Source: DASQUK01 sp046723645 (lineage in GTDB: Bacteria; Actinomycetota; Acidimicrobiia; Acidimicrobiales; VFJN01). From it: DNA of 25,543 bases. Below are positions 14,384 to 21,048 of the stretch, one piece after another. Location: positions 1 through 25,543 of the forward strand of contig JBKOUY010000164.1 of the NCBI GenBank assembly GCA_046723645.1, read 5' to 3'. Under the pieces are notes generated by a model. The model was not told the DNA's origin. It saw only the letters and a program-made list of their open reading frames with translations, and ran no database searches. The number at the start of each line of letters is the position of its first letter. The stretch's first letter is position 1. Position numbers and translations under genes: made by a program.

Positions 14384-14746
14384 ATGGCGCTCGAGGCCCG
14401 CATGGTGTTCCTGGGATTCGGGAAGTTCGCCCGCGCCGACAAGATCTACGCGCTCGAGCCGCTCCGGGGAGGCGAGCGCGGCGACGGGCGGCGCACCAAC
14501 GTGTGGGTCGAGGGCATCGACGGTCCGATCGTCGCGTCGCGGACCGAGCGGACGATCCTCCACGACATGGGTCAGGACCCTGCGGCACAGTCGCCAATCG
14601 TCGACGAGGCCCTCGACTTGGCCGAACGCCTGGTCGCCGCGGCCGACGCCGGCCGGGTCGATCTCGGCGACCTCGGCCGGCGCGCTCGTCATCTGCTCGC
14701 CGCGACGACCGCCCCGGCGCGGGACACGCCCGCCGGCCGGGCCTGA
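14384..14746 (+). CDS. Small protein, possibly RemA-like (DUF370-related)
   Basis: The 120-residue protein begins MALEARMVFLGFGKFARADKIYALEPL and continues GRRTNVWVEGIDGPIVASRTERTILHDMG. The first segment (V-x-L-G-F-G-x-x-x-x-A-D-K-I) resembles the opening of RemA/DUF370 DNA-binding proteins (N-I-G-F-G-N-x-V-x-x-x-R-I), and SRTERTIL could match their GRKTRAVI element. The similarity is partial and not certain. The second half (about 62-120) is a helical Ala/Asp-rich region not found in RemA. The start is ATG with a GATAAT box 6 bases upstream. The stop lies in the loop of a 14-bp hairpin. It could alternatively be a lineage-specific protein of unknown fold. Confidence 0.6.
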   Translation: MALEARMVFLGFGKFARADKIYALEPLRGGERGDGRRTNVWVEGIDGPIVASRTERTILHDMGQDPAAQSPIVDEALDLAERLVAAADAGRVDLGDLGRRARHLLAATTAPARDTPAGRA

Positions 14747-14768
14747 GCCGACCTGGCGGGCGTGTCCC
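14721..14768. terminator. 14-bp perfect hairpin, bidirectional terminator, stop codon in loop
   Basis: GGGACACGCCCGCC (14721-14734) and GGCGGGCGTGTCCC (14755-14768) are exact inverse complements around a 20-base loop. The stop of the upstream gene (14744-14746) is in the loop, and the minus-strand gene ends only six bases beyond, at 14774. Confidence 0.8.
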
Positions 14769-14773
14769 ACCCT

Positions 14774-15364
14774 TCACACCGTCATCAAGCGATCGAAGAA
14801 CGTGCGGTAGCGCTGGAACGTCACGCGCAGGTCTTCGGTGGACACGTCGTCGCTGGCTCCGCGCCGTGCATCCAGGGCCTCGAGCTCGGTGGTGAGCCTG
14901 CGGTTCAGGTCGTCGATCAGCTCGGTCAGCAGCTCGCCCGCACTCTGCACCGCGTGGCCCGGCTCGTCCACGAACCCGGTCTGGATCTCGTACCAGCGGT
15001 CCTGATAACGGGTTGCGTCCGCCGCCACGAAGGGCTCGTCGCCTCGCGCTGCGACGTCGCCCCGACCGGCGCCCGCAGTGCGGGCCTCGATGTTCGGCGC
15101 CTCCCCTTCGGCGGCGTCGTCCACTGCACGCTGGGCCGGCTCCATCTCGGGCTCTCCGGGCAAGGGATCCTGCTCCGGGGGCGGCTGGGAGCCGTTGTGC
15201 TCCGCGATGTCGTCGGCCTTGCGCTCGTCCGCGGGCTCGTCAACCTCGAATTCGTCCGCCTCGGGGTCGGGCGGCAGTGATTCGTCCGATGGTTCCTCCC
15301 CGGGGGCGAACGCGTCGCTCTTGGGAACTCGATCTTCCGTCCGGTCTGCCTCGTTCGTCGTCAC
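14774..15364 (-). CDS. Soluble acidic protein sharing a C-terminal module with its upstream neighbour
   Basis: The 196-residue protein has a long acidic, Pro/Glu-rich and probably disordered N-terminus (1-110) followed by a helical module: WYEIQTGFVDEPGHAVQSAGELLTELI (124-150) and DLRVTFQRYRTFFDRLM (178-194). The same two blocks occur in the neighbouring gene (WRDVQSGFVDDPRRAVDDADGLVQEVM and DLREAFQRYRALFDDLL), so they are paralogues. GTG 15364 overlaps the upstream stop as GTGA, giving translational coupling. I recall such modules in conserved actinobacterial proteins without assigned function. No catalytic motif is visible; the module probably mediates oligomerisation or binding. Confidence 0.85.
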   Translation of the reverse strand: MTTNEADRTEDRVPKSDAFAPGEEPSDESLPPDPEADEFEVDEPADERKADDIAEHNGSQPPPEQDPLPGEPEMEPAQRAVDDAAEGEAPNIEARTAGAGRGDVAARGDEPFVAADATRYQDRWYEIQTGFVDEPGHAVQSAGELLTELIDDLNRRLTTELEALDARRGASDDVSTEDLRVTFQRYRTFFDRLMTV

Positions 15365-15993
15365 TGGGTCCTCCCTCCACGGACGTGCCGCTCAGGTGAC
15401 ACGCCGCCCTCGTCGGCCACATCCGGGTCGTCTTCCGCGTACTCATCGGCGGGCGCGTCGTCATCGACGTCCGCGGCATCGGCCAACAGGTCATCGAACA
15501 GCGCCCGGTAGCGCTGAAACGCCTCACGCAGGTCGTCGACGGACGCCGCGTCCGTGCCGCTTCGCCGCTGGATCGAGTGCGCCACGCGGTAGTTCTCGGC
15601 GAGCTCGGGATGGTCGACCGAGACCATTTCGATGCGCTCGTCGAACTCCTCGACGGGATACCCACGCTCGCGCATCACCTCCTGAACGAGCCCGTCCGCG
15701 TCGTCGACGGCCCGGCGCGGGTCGTCGACGAAGCCGGACTGCACGTCGCGCCACTGGGTGGCGAACTGCAACCTGGCATCCGACGGAAGCTCGCGAATCT
15801 CCAACTCGTCGCGTCGCTTGGCGCGATCACGCAGCGACGCCTCGGCGGCGCGACGGCCACCCTCCTCGTCGACGGTGCGGTCATACTCCGGCCCGAAACG
15901 CCGCCTCAGCGCCGCCGAGCGCCCCCGGCCCAGCGCCACTGCGGCCAGCGCGAGCACCACGACGACAGCAACAACCACGATCACCCAGGTCAT
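15361..15993 (-). CDS. Membrane-anchored protein with the same module, first gene of the pair
   Basis: The 210-residue protein begins with a strong membrane helix (residues 3-22, all Val/Ile/Ala/Leu), then a basic stretch RGRSAALRRRFGPEYDRTV, a charged helical segment, the shared module (81-170), and an acidic tail. The RRRFGPEYDRTV phrase followed by ARLQFATQWRDVQSGFVDDP is one I associate with conserved actinobacterial proteins of unknown function. ATG 15993 is chosen because the minus strand has a purine-rich GGAGGGAGGA just upstream; an in-frame extension to 16074 has no feature. The second gene is coupled by a 4-base overlap. The pair probably forms a membrane-bound complex (inference). 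Confidence 0.88.
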   Translation of the reverse strand: MTWVIVVVAVVVVLALAAVALGRGRSAALRRRFGPEYDRTVDEEGGRRAAEASLRDRAKRRDELEIRELPSDARLQFATQWRDVQSGFVDDPRRAVDDADGLVQEVMRERGYPVEEFDERIEMVSVDHPELAENYRVAHSIQRRSGTDAASVDDLREAFQRYRALFDDLLADAADVDDDAPADEYAEDDPDVADEGGVSPERHVRGGRTQ

Positions 15994-16103
15994 GAGAATC
16001 CTCCCTCCTCGGCGATCGTCGTCTACCCGCGGGTGAGGCACGTCATAAGTCGTCCCACGACCCCGCGATCGCAACGCGGCTGCCGACGTGCGTGCCGCCG
16101 CGC

Positions 16104-16109
16104 CACGAT
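16104..16109 (+). promoter_or_regulatory. Weak candidate -10 box for the CxxC protein gene
   Basis: CACGAT resembles TAnnnT weakly and lies 6 bases before GTG 16116. Low confidence; the alternative GTG 16092 would lie upstream of it. Confidence 0.25.
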
Positions 16110-16115
16110 GGGCGG

Positions 16116-16736
16116 GTGCCGGCGCCGAACCGGGTGGATCCGTGGGGCGAGATCGTCGCCATCGGCCAGCGCGGCCTGTTCATGGGCAACCGGGGATGCC
16201 TGCACCGCGATCGGCGGATCGTGCGGCCGTGGCAAGTGCGTCGGTGGATCACCTGCGTCCTGGAGTACAAGGGCTGGGTGGCGCCGAAGTGGGAGCCCGG
16301 CCGCTGGACCCCGTTGTTCTTCTGGGACGAGGCGGTGGCACTGGCGGCAGGTCACCGACCCTGCGCCCTCTGCCGTCGTGCCGACTTCAACGCCTGGCTC
16401 GACGGCTGGCACTCGGCGTTCGGGGAGCGGCCCAAGGTCGATCCGATGGACCGCCGCCTCCACGCGGACCGCCGCGACGGGAAGGCGCAGCGCCGCCACA
16501 CGCGCGCCTGGACCGAGCTGCCGGTGGGTGCATTCGCCGTCGTCGACGATGCGGGCGGCGGCGATGCGTTGCCCGCGCTCGTGCTCCCGGATCGCCTGGT
16601 GCCGTGGTCGGCGGGCGGCTACGGCCCGCCGGTCGACCGCCCGCACCGGGGCAACGCGACGGTGCTGACGCCCCGCGCCAGTATCGACGTGATGATCCAC
16701 GGGTACCGTCCTGCGCTTCACCCGTCGGCGAGCTGA
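16116..16736 (+). CDS. Conserved protein of unknown function with HRPCxxCRR motif
   Basis: The 206-residue product starts VPAPNRVDPWGEIVAIGQRGLFMGNRG, continues with RRWITCVLEYKGW, then the block FFWDEAVALAAGHRPCALCRR with a Cys-x-x-Cys pair (residues about 90 and 93), and later HTRAWTELPVGAF and RGNATVLTPRASIDVM. I recognise the pattern from actinobacterial hypothetical proteins but know no function. The Cys pair plus an upstream Cys/His (GNRGCLHRD) could bind a metal. No transmembrane segment. GTG 16116 is preferred over GTG 16092 from the homologue-like start at NRVDPWG. It is divergent from the membrane-anchored module gene and converges on the GH43 gene. Confidence 0.8.
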   Translation: MPAPNRVDPWGEIVAIGQRGLFMGNRGCLHRDRRIVRPWQVRRWITCVLEYKGWVAPKWEPGRWTPLFFWDEAVALAAGHRPCALCRRADFNAWLDGWHSAFGERPKVDPMDRRLHADRRDGKAQRRHTRAWTELPVGAFAVVDDAGGGDALPALVLPDRLVPWSAGGYGPPVDRPHRGNATVLTPRASIDVMIHGYRPALHPSAS

Positions 16737-16856
16737 CGTGGGGCCGGCCGACGTGGGGGCGCGGTGCTCGGCGGCGACCGCCCGGACGGATGCGGCGAGT
16801 CGCCGCGCCCGGACATGCCGCTCGTGTGACGGACGGACGGCGGCGGGCCAGAACGG

Positions 16857-18017
16857 TCATCCGGCCGGCCCCGCGCCAGTGTCCACGACAGGACGGCGGT
16901 CGGGCCACGTGAGGGCGGCGAAGCGGAGGCGTCGGGCGCCCTCGTTCGCATAGCCAACGGCCGCTGCGTCCCATGCGTGGTAGGCGAGCCACTGATCGCC
17001 GGCGGGACCCGAGACCACGCATGCGCCGCCGGGGCCGGCCTGGTCGCTGGTCGTGGCGAGAAGCGGGCGGTCGACGGTCGCCTTGGTGCACGGGCCAAGG
17101 GGCGTCGCGCACGTGGCGTAGCCGATCGCGTAGCCGGCTGATTCCCACCAGCCACCCGAGTACAGCAGCACGTATGACCGGCCGTTCGCGACCAGCGCGG
17201 GGTTCTCGATGAGGGGTTGCTCCCAGGCGGCGTCGGCGCTCAGTAGGGCGCTGGGTTGACCGGTCAGCGCGAGGCCGTCGGATCGGAGGCGCTGGGCGAA
17301 CAGCGTGCTCCGTTGGCCGATGGCGTTGGCGTCGGCCTTCCAGAAGAGGTACGCGCTGCCGTCGGTGTCGACGAAGGGATGGGGGTCGATCGACCCGCCC
17401 AGGTGGGTCTGGCACACGAGGGGATCGGGTGCCGTGCTGACGAATGGACCGACGGCAGTGGTGGCGGAGGCCACGCCGATGCACTGGCGGCCCGAGTGTC
17501 GGTGCCGGGCGGCGAAGTAGAGCAGGTAGCGGCCGTGGAGCCGCGTGGCGCCGGGAGCCCAGGTGCGCCCCCAGGCAGCCCAGTCGGGCAGGCGAGGCAA
17601 GGCGTCGCTGGGCGGCGACCAGTGGCGCAGGTCCGGGCTCGTGGCGACGGGCACGTTGAGCAGGCCGACCTGGGTGCTGTAGAGCAGGTAGCGGTCGCCG
17701 TCGTCGAGGATGAACGGGTCGGGCGCGTCGCGCCCGTCCGCCGGCGGTGCGGGGGCCAGGGGCGTTGGTGTCGGGGCCACGGATCGTGGACGCCTGGGTT
17801 GTGGCTCGGCGCCGCGTGGGCGGTCGATCGCGCCGGCGGTTGCTGCGGTGTCGTGCCCCGCCGTCCGTGAGGGAGCGACCCAGTCTCGGGCCGGCCCGGC
17901 AACACCCGCGATGACAACGGTGGCGGCGAGGGCAACCTGGACGAGGCGTCGATGGGTTGGTGCTGGGCGCGTCCCGCCTGGAGGGGTCGGGGCGCGCGCG
18001 GGCAAGAACGCGGTCAT
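16857..18017 (-). CDS. Secreted glycoside hydrolase family 43-type enzyme
   Basis: The 386-residue protein has a signal sequence (basic THRR at 21-24, then a hydrophobic stretch to about 43), a Pro/Thr-rich linker (50-93), and a five-bladed propeller catalytic domain. The three GH43 acids are visible: Asp100 in DAPDPFI (base), Asp211 in GSIDPHPFV (pKa modulator), and Glu271 in IENPALV (acid). The LLYSGGWWES and YAIGYATC segments are also typical. Substrates in the family are arabinan, xylan-derived oligosaccharides or similar. No carbohydrate-binding module and no sugar transporter or regulator sits next to it. ATG 18017 has GGAGG 5 bases upstream on the minus strand. It is divergent from another secreted protein. 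Confidence 0.9.
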   Translation of the reverse strand: MTAFLPARAPTPPGGTRPAPTHRRLVQVALAATVVIAGVAGPARDWVAPSRTAGHDTAATAGAIDRPRGAEPQPRRPRSVAPTPTPLAPAPPADGRDAPDPFILDDGDRYLLYSTQVGLLNVPVATSPDLRHWSPPSDALPRLPDWAAWGRTWAPGATRLHGRYLLYFAARHRHSGRQCIGVASATTAVGPFVSTAPDPLVCQTHLGGSIDPHPFVDTDGSAYLFWKADANAIGQRSTLFAQRLRSDGLALTGQPSALLSADAAWEQPLIENPALVANGRSYVLLYSGGWWESAGYAIGYATCATPLGPCTKATVDRPLLATTSDQAGPGGACVVSGPAGDQWLAYHAWDAAAVGYANEGARRLRFAALTWPDRRPVVDTGAGPAG

Positions 18018-18273
18018 GGCGACCTCCGGAGAAGGGAGGTGGCCCACCTCTGGCCGGTGGACCTGGTTGCCCGGGCGTCCTCAGGATGAGGGACGCGCTT
18101 CGACGGGGGCGCGACTGCGGCTCAACCGCCGCTCGACTGCGGTTCGATTGCGCCGAACGGCCGTCGGCGGCACCCCTGCGGCGGGCCGCGAACCGAATCA
18201 GCCCCCTCGCCGTAGTGGAGGCCAGCGTCGTCGACACCGGGTCGACCGCGGCACACGGAAGGGATCACTGACC
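18018..18273. other. Divergent intergenic region of two secreted-protein genes, with a direct repeat
   Basis: CGACTGCGG(C/T)TC occurs at 18112 and 18134, 22 bases apart or about two helical turns, followed by GATTGCG. The two copies might bind a regulator shared by the GH43 and RTX-like genes. No clear promoter was identified. Confidence 0.35.
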
Positions 18274-19290
18274 ATGAACGTCCATCGCATGCCCGGAGCC
18301 CGCCCGCTGACCCTCACGGTGGGAGCCGCGGCGGCATTCGCGATCGGTTTGGCGGCCGCCCCCAGCTCTCCCGCCGGCGCGACGTCGTCGCCGTCGGCAC
18401 GCGTCGCCAACGACACCCTGACGGTCATCGGAACCTCGCACGCCGACCGGATCGCACTCCGCCTCGCCCCCGGCGCGCCGGGCACGATGCAGGTCGACCT
18501 GAACGATGACGGCACCGCCGAGCACAGCTTCGACCGCAGCACCTTCAGCCGGATCGAGGTATTCGCACGCAGCGGGAGCGATCAGTTCCGCGTCGATCAG
18601 GCCAACGGCATCATCGACGAACCGGCGACCGTCAGCGGGGGGAGCGGCAACGACAACCTCGACGGCGGCGACGGGATCGAGCTCTTCATCGGCGGCAGCG
18701 GCAACGACACGGTCGACGGCAACCGTGGCAACGACTCGGCCGCGCTCGGCTCCGGGCGAGACACGTTCCGGTGGGACCCGGGCGACGGCAGCGACGTCGT
18801 CGAGGGTCAGAGCGGAACGGACACGCTCGACTTCAACGGCGCCGCCGGTGAGGAGAACATGAGCCTGTCGCCCAACGGTCAGCGATCGCTGTTCCTGCGG
18901 GACGCCGGCAACATCCGCATGGACATGGCCGGGGTCGAGCGACTGGACCTGGCCGCGCTCGGCGGTCCCGACACCTTCACGGTCCAGGACATGTCCGGCA
19001 CTGACTTCCGACGGGCGGACGTCGACCTCTCCGGTCCCGCGGGTGGACCTGACGGCCAGGCCGACGTCGTGACCGTCAACGGCACTGAGCGGGCCGACCG
19101 GATCGATGTCGAGGCCGACGGTGCGAGGGTCGATGTCGAGGGGCTCAAGACCGAGGTGCGGATCACCGGTAGCGAGACCAGTGACCGGCTGGATGTGAAC
19201 AGCCGGGGTGGCAACGACGACGTGGACGTCGACCCGGCCGTGACGGCCCTCATCGGCGTGGCGGTGGATCTGGGCGCGGGTCAGCTCTGA
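18274..19290 (+). CDS. Secreted RTX-like (hemolysin-type repeat) acidic protein
   Basis: The 338-residue protein has a signal peptide (PLTLTVGAAAAFAIGLAAAP, cleavage likely near residue 36), followed by a region of Asp/Gly-rich nonapeptide-like repeats: GGSGNDNLDGGDG (122-134), GGSGNDTVDGNRGND (140-154) and GQSGTDTLDF. These are calcium-binding beta-roll repeats, but only three or four are present. An N-terminal unit (DTLTVIGTSHADRIAL, about 47-62) recurs near the C-terminus (DVVTVNGTERADRIDV), indicating an internal duplication. No protease, lipase or secretion-signal domain of classic RTX toxins is seen, and export is by a Sec-type signal. Function unknown; a cell-surface or extracellular calcium-binding protein is plausible. 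ATG 18274 has GGAAGGG about 10 bases upstream. Confidence 0.88.
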   Translation: MNVHRMPGARPLTLTVGAAAAFAIGLAAAPSSPAGATSSPSARVANDTLTVIGTSHADRIALRLAPGAPGTMQVDLNDDGTAEHSFDRSTFSRIEVFARSGSDQFRVDQANGIIDEPATVSGGSGNDNLDGGDGIELFIGGSGNDTVDGNRGNDSAALGSGRDTFRWDPGDGSDVVEGQSGTDTLDFNGAAGEENMSLSPNGQRSLFLRDAGNIRMDMAGVERLDLAALGGPDTFTVQDMSGTDFRRADVDLSGPAGGPDGQADVVTVNGTERADRIDVEADGARVDVEGLKTEVRITGSETSDRLDVNSRGGNDDVDVDPAVTALIGVAVDLGAGQL

Positions 19291-19305
19291 TCACGCCACG
19301 GATCG

Positions 19306-19336
19306 GATCGGGGCCTCTGGGCGGGAGGCCCCGATC
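19306..19336. terminator. 12-bp perfect hairpin, bidirectional terminator
   Basis: GATCGGGGCCTC (19306-19317) and GAGGCCCCGATC (19325-19336) pair exactly around a 7-base loop, TGGGCGG. It lies between the convergent RTX-like and LLM genes. No U-tract on either strand. Confidence 0.88.
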
Positions 19337-19375
19337 TGCCGCGTCAGACGACCGCCCCGCTCCGCACCTCTCGGA

Positions 19376-20215
19376 TCACAGCCCGGCCGTCGCCGACACG
19401 GCGGCCTCGATCGTCTCGCGGGGGCCATCGCTCGACGGCCCGGCAAGCGGAACCAGCCGGTGGACCCCGAGCTCGGCATATGCCGCGGCCCGCTGGGGGT
19501 TGAGCCGCCCGCGGGGCGTCACGCTGATCTCCAGCTCGCCAAGCTCGCGAGGCCGCTCCACGCGACCGGCAGCGGCGCGCAGCCCGGCGAGGGACGTGGC
19601 CACGTCATCGGGCGTCAGCCAGTACCCGTACCAGCCGTGGCCACGCGCGACCGCCCTCCGGTACGCAGGTGCGCTGTGTCCTGCGACCACGAGCGGGATC
19701 GGCCGCTGCAGCGGACGCGGATGCGCGTCGACGCCGGCGAAGTCGACGAAGCGTCCGTGGTACTCGGGACGCTCGTCGTACCAGAGCGCCAGCATGGCAT
19801 CGAGGTACTCATCGGTGACGGCGCCGCGTTCCGCGAAGTTGGCACCGACAGCACGGAACTCGGGCTCGAGGTACCCCGCGCCCACCCCCAATGAGAGGCG
19901 TCCCGCGGACAGGACGTCCAGGCTCGCCACCTGCTTCGCGAGCACCACGGGATTCCGCTGCGGGAGGATCACGATCCCGGTGACGACGCGGATCGTCGTG
20001 GTGTGCGCCGCCGCCCATGTCAGCGCGAGCAACGAATCGAGCGCCGGGTCGCGTGGGTCCATCGGCGACGGGGGCACCTGCGGGTCCGGCAGCACGATGT
20101 GCTCGCCGGCCCACACCGAGTCGAGCCCGGCCGCTTCGGCGGCGCGTGCGGCGACGACGAGGTCGTCGGGCCGGCTCATCGCGCCCATGTTGACGTGGAC
20201 CAGTCCGAGGAGCAT
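19376..20215 (-). CDS. Luciferase-like (LLM) F420-type oxidoreductase
   Basis: The 279-residue protein has the LLM TIM-barrel layout: LVHVNMGAMSRPDDLVVAARAAEAAGLDSVWAGEHIVLP, then TTIRVVTGIVILPQRNPVVLAKQVASLDVLSAGRLSLGVGAGY, and LQRPIPLVVAGHSAPAYRRAV. This matches the actinobacterial F420-dependent subgroup (TIGR03619-like), with the AKQVASLDVLSAGRL motif. F420 rather than FMN use is inferred from the subgroup. The substrate is unknown. It is related only distantly to the LLM protein at 5421. The ATG at 20215 is 54 bases from the divergent GNAT start, so both promoters lie in that gap. It converges on the RTX-like gene with the hairpin terminator between. Confidence 0.92.
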   Translation of the reverse strand: MLLGLVHVNMGAMSRPDDLVVAARAAEAAGLDSVWAGEHIVLPDPQVPPSPMDPRDPALDSLLALTWAAAHTTTIRVVTGIVILPQRNPVVLAKQVASLDVLSAGRLSLGVGAGYLEPEFRAVGANFAERGAVTDEYLDAMLALWYDERPEYHGRFVDFAGVDAHPRPLQRPIPLVVAGHSAPAYRRAVARGHGWYGYWLTPDDVATSLAGLRAAAGRVERPRELGELEISVTPRGRLNPQRAAAYAELGVHRLVPLAGPSSDGPRETIEAAVSATAGL

Positions 20216-20256
20216 CCCGGCACACTGCCACGCGTAGCCTCATTCGATCGCACGCC

Positions 20257-20262
20257 TACGCT
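20257..20262 (+). promoter_or_regulatory. Candidate -10 box for leaderless GNAT message
   Basis: TACGCT (TAnnnT) ends 7 bases before the TTG at 20270. Confidence 0.4.
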
Positions 20263-20269
20263 CGACCCG

Positions 20270-20782
20270 TTGACGTCTCTGCGCGGCGAGCTGGTTCGGT
20301 TGCGGCCGGTGTCACCGGCCGACGTCGCCCGGCTCGCGGCTATCCGCGGCACGCCCGAGGTCTACGCCCGCTGGCGTGGCGGCGACGACATGGTGGCCGC
20401 AGTGGAGCAGGACCTCGCCGAGCCGGACGTGTTTGCGTACGTGATCGAGCTGGACGGCCGGGTAGCCGGCTGGATCCAGTGGCAGGCCGAGGACGACCCG
20501 GACTACCGCCACGCCAGCATCGACATCTACGTCGACCCGGCCGTCCACGGACGGGGGGTCTGCACCGATGCGGTCCGGACGCTCGCCCGCCACCTGATCG
20601 TCGACCACGGCCACCATCGGCTGGAGATCGACCCGGCCGTCGACAACGCCGCCGCCATCCGTTGCTACACCAAGGTCGGCTTCCGGCCCGTCGGGGTCCT
20701 GCGCCGCTCCGAGCGGGGACCCGACGGCACATGGCACGACGGACTCCTCATGGACCTCCTGGCCGACGAGCTCGCTGAGTAG
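20270..20782 (+). CDS. GNAT-family acetyltransferase (RimJ/RimL-like, Acetyltransf_3 or aminoglycoside 6'-type)
   Basis: From TTG 20270 the product has 170 residues, starting LTSLRGELVRLRPVSPADVARLA, the opening of the RimJ-like / AAC(6')-like branch of GNAT. Motif A is IDIYVDPAVHGRGVCTDAVRTLARHLIVDHG, although the usual G-x-G/A ends in C (GRGVCTDA). This is followed by HHRLEIDPAVDNAAAIRCYTKVGFRPVGVLRRSER and WHDGLLMDLLADEL, a near-exact fit to the family. The acetyl acceptor (protein N-terminus, aminoglycoside or another amine) cannot be told from sequence, and resistance function should not be assumed. The frame continues upstream into the divergent LLM gene; TTG is favoured because the conserved region starts there and a TACGCT box lies 7 bases before it. 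Confidence 0.88.
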   Translation: MTSLRGELVRLRPVSPADVARLAAIRGTPEVYARWRGGDDMVAAVEQDLAEPDVFAYVIELDGRVAGWIQWQAEDDPDYRHASIDIYVDPAVHGRGVCTDAVRTLARHLIVDHGHHRLEIDPAVDNAAAIRCYTKVGFRPVGVLRRSERGPDGTWHDGLLMDLLADELAE

Positions 20783-20892
20783 GTGCGTGCGTGGGGCGCT
20801 CCCCCGGGAGCCCGCGAGATATCGCGAACCGACCCTGCACCTCACACGTACAGGAGCGGCAACGGAACCGATACGTGCGGAGGCAGGAACTC

Positions 20893-21018
20893 ATGGAATC
20901 GTGGCTCCCTTACCTTGTCGAGGATCGGATGCGTGAGCGCCGGGCGGAGGCCGACCGGGTGCGACCGCCCCGCAGGCACAGGATTGGCCTGCGGCGCTGG
21001 CGGGGGGATCGGACATGA
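20893..21018 (+). CDS. Small basic protein (41 residues), unknown function
   Basis: ATG 20893 is preceded by GGAGGCAGGA, a good ribosome-binding site. The product begins MESWLPYLVEDRMRERRAEADR and ends in an Arg-rich, Pro-containing stretch (RVRPPRRHRIGLRRWRG). Short actinobacterial proteins with this layout (amphipathic helix, then R-x-x-R-P) are common and uncharacterised; I recall the form but no name. It converges on the alpha/beta hydrolase with 30 bases between the stops. It is possibly real, mainly on the strength of the ribosome-binding site. Confidence 0.5.
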   Translation: MESWLPYLVEDRMRERRAEADRVRPPRRHRIGLRRWRGDRT

Positions 21019-21048
21019 GCGAGGTCACCTCCGCCTGACGCCAATCGC

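Noticed and set aside
16792..16806. GCGGCGAGTCGCCGC hairpin between the CxxC and GH43 genes
   Set aside because: Position would suit a shared terminator, but a 5-bp usable stem in this GC-rich context is expected by chance.
16387..18237. 616-codon minus-strand frame overlapping the GH43 gene
   Set aside because: Arg/Pro-rich shadow; GH43 motifs are in another minus frame and the CxxC gene is on plus.
16104..18273. Xylan/arabinan utilisation cluster around GH43
   Set aside because: No transporter, sugar regulator or second glycosidase is adjacent, so only an isolated secreted enzyme can be claimed.
20304..20320. 17-bp palindrome GGCCGGTGTCACCGGCC
   Set aside because: Lies inside the coding part of the second GNAT, and is made of common GC-rich codons; no reason to assign a regulatory role.
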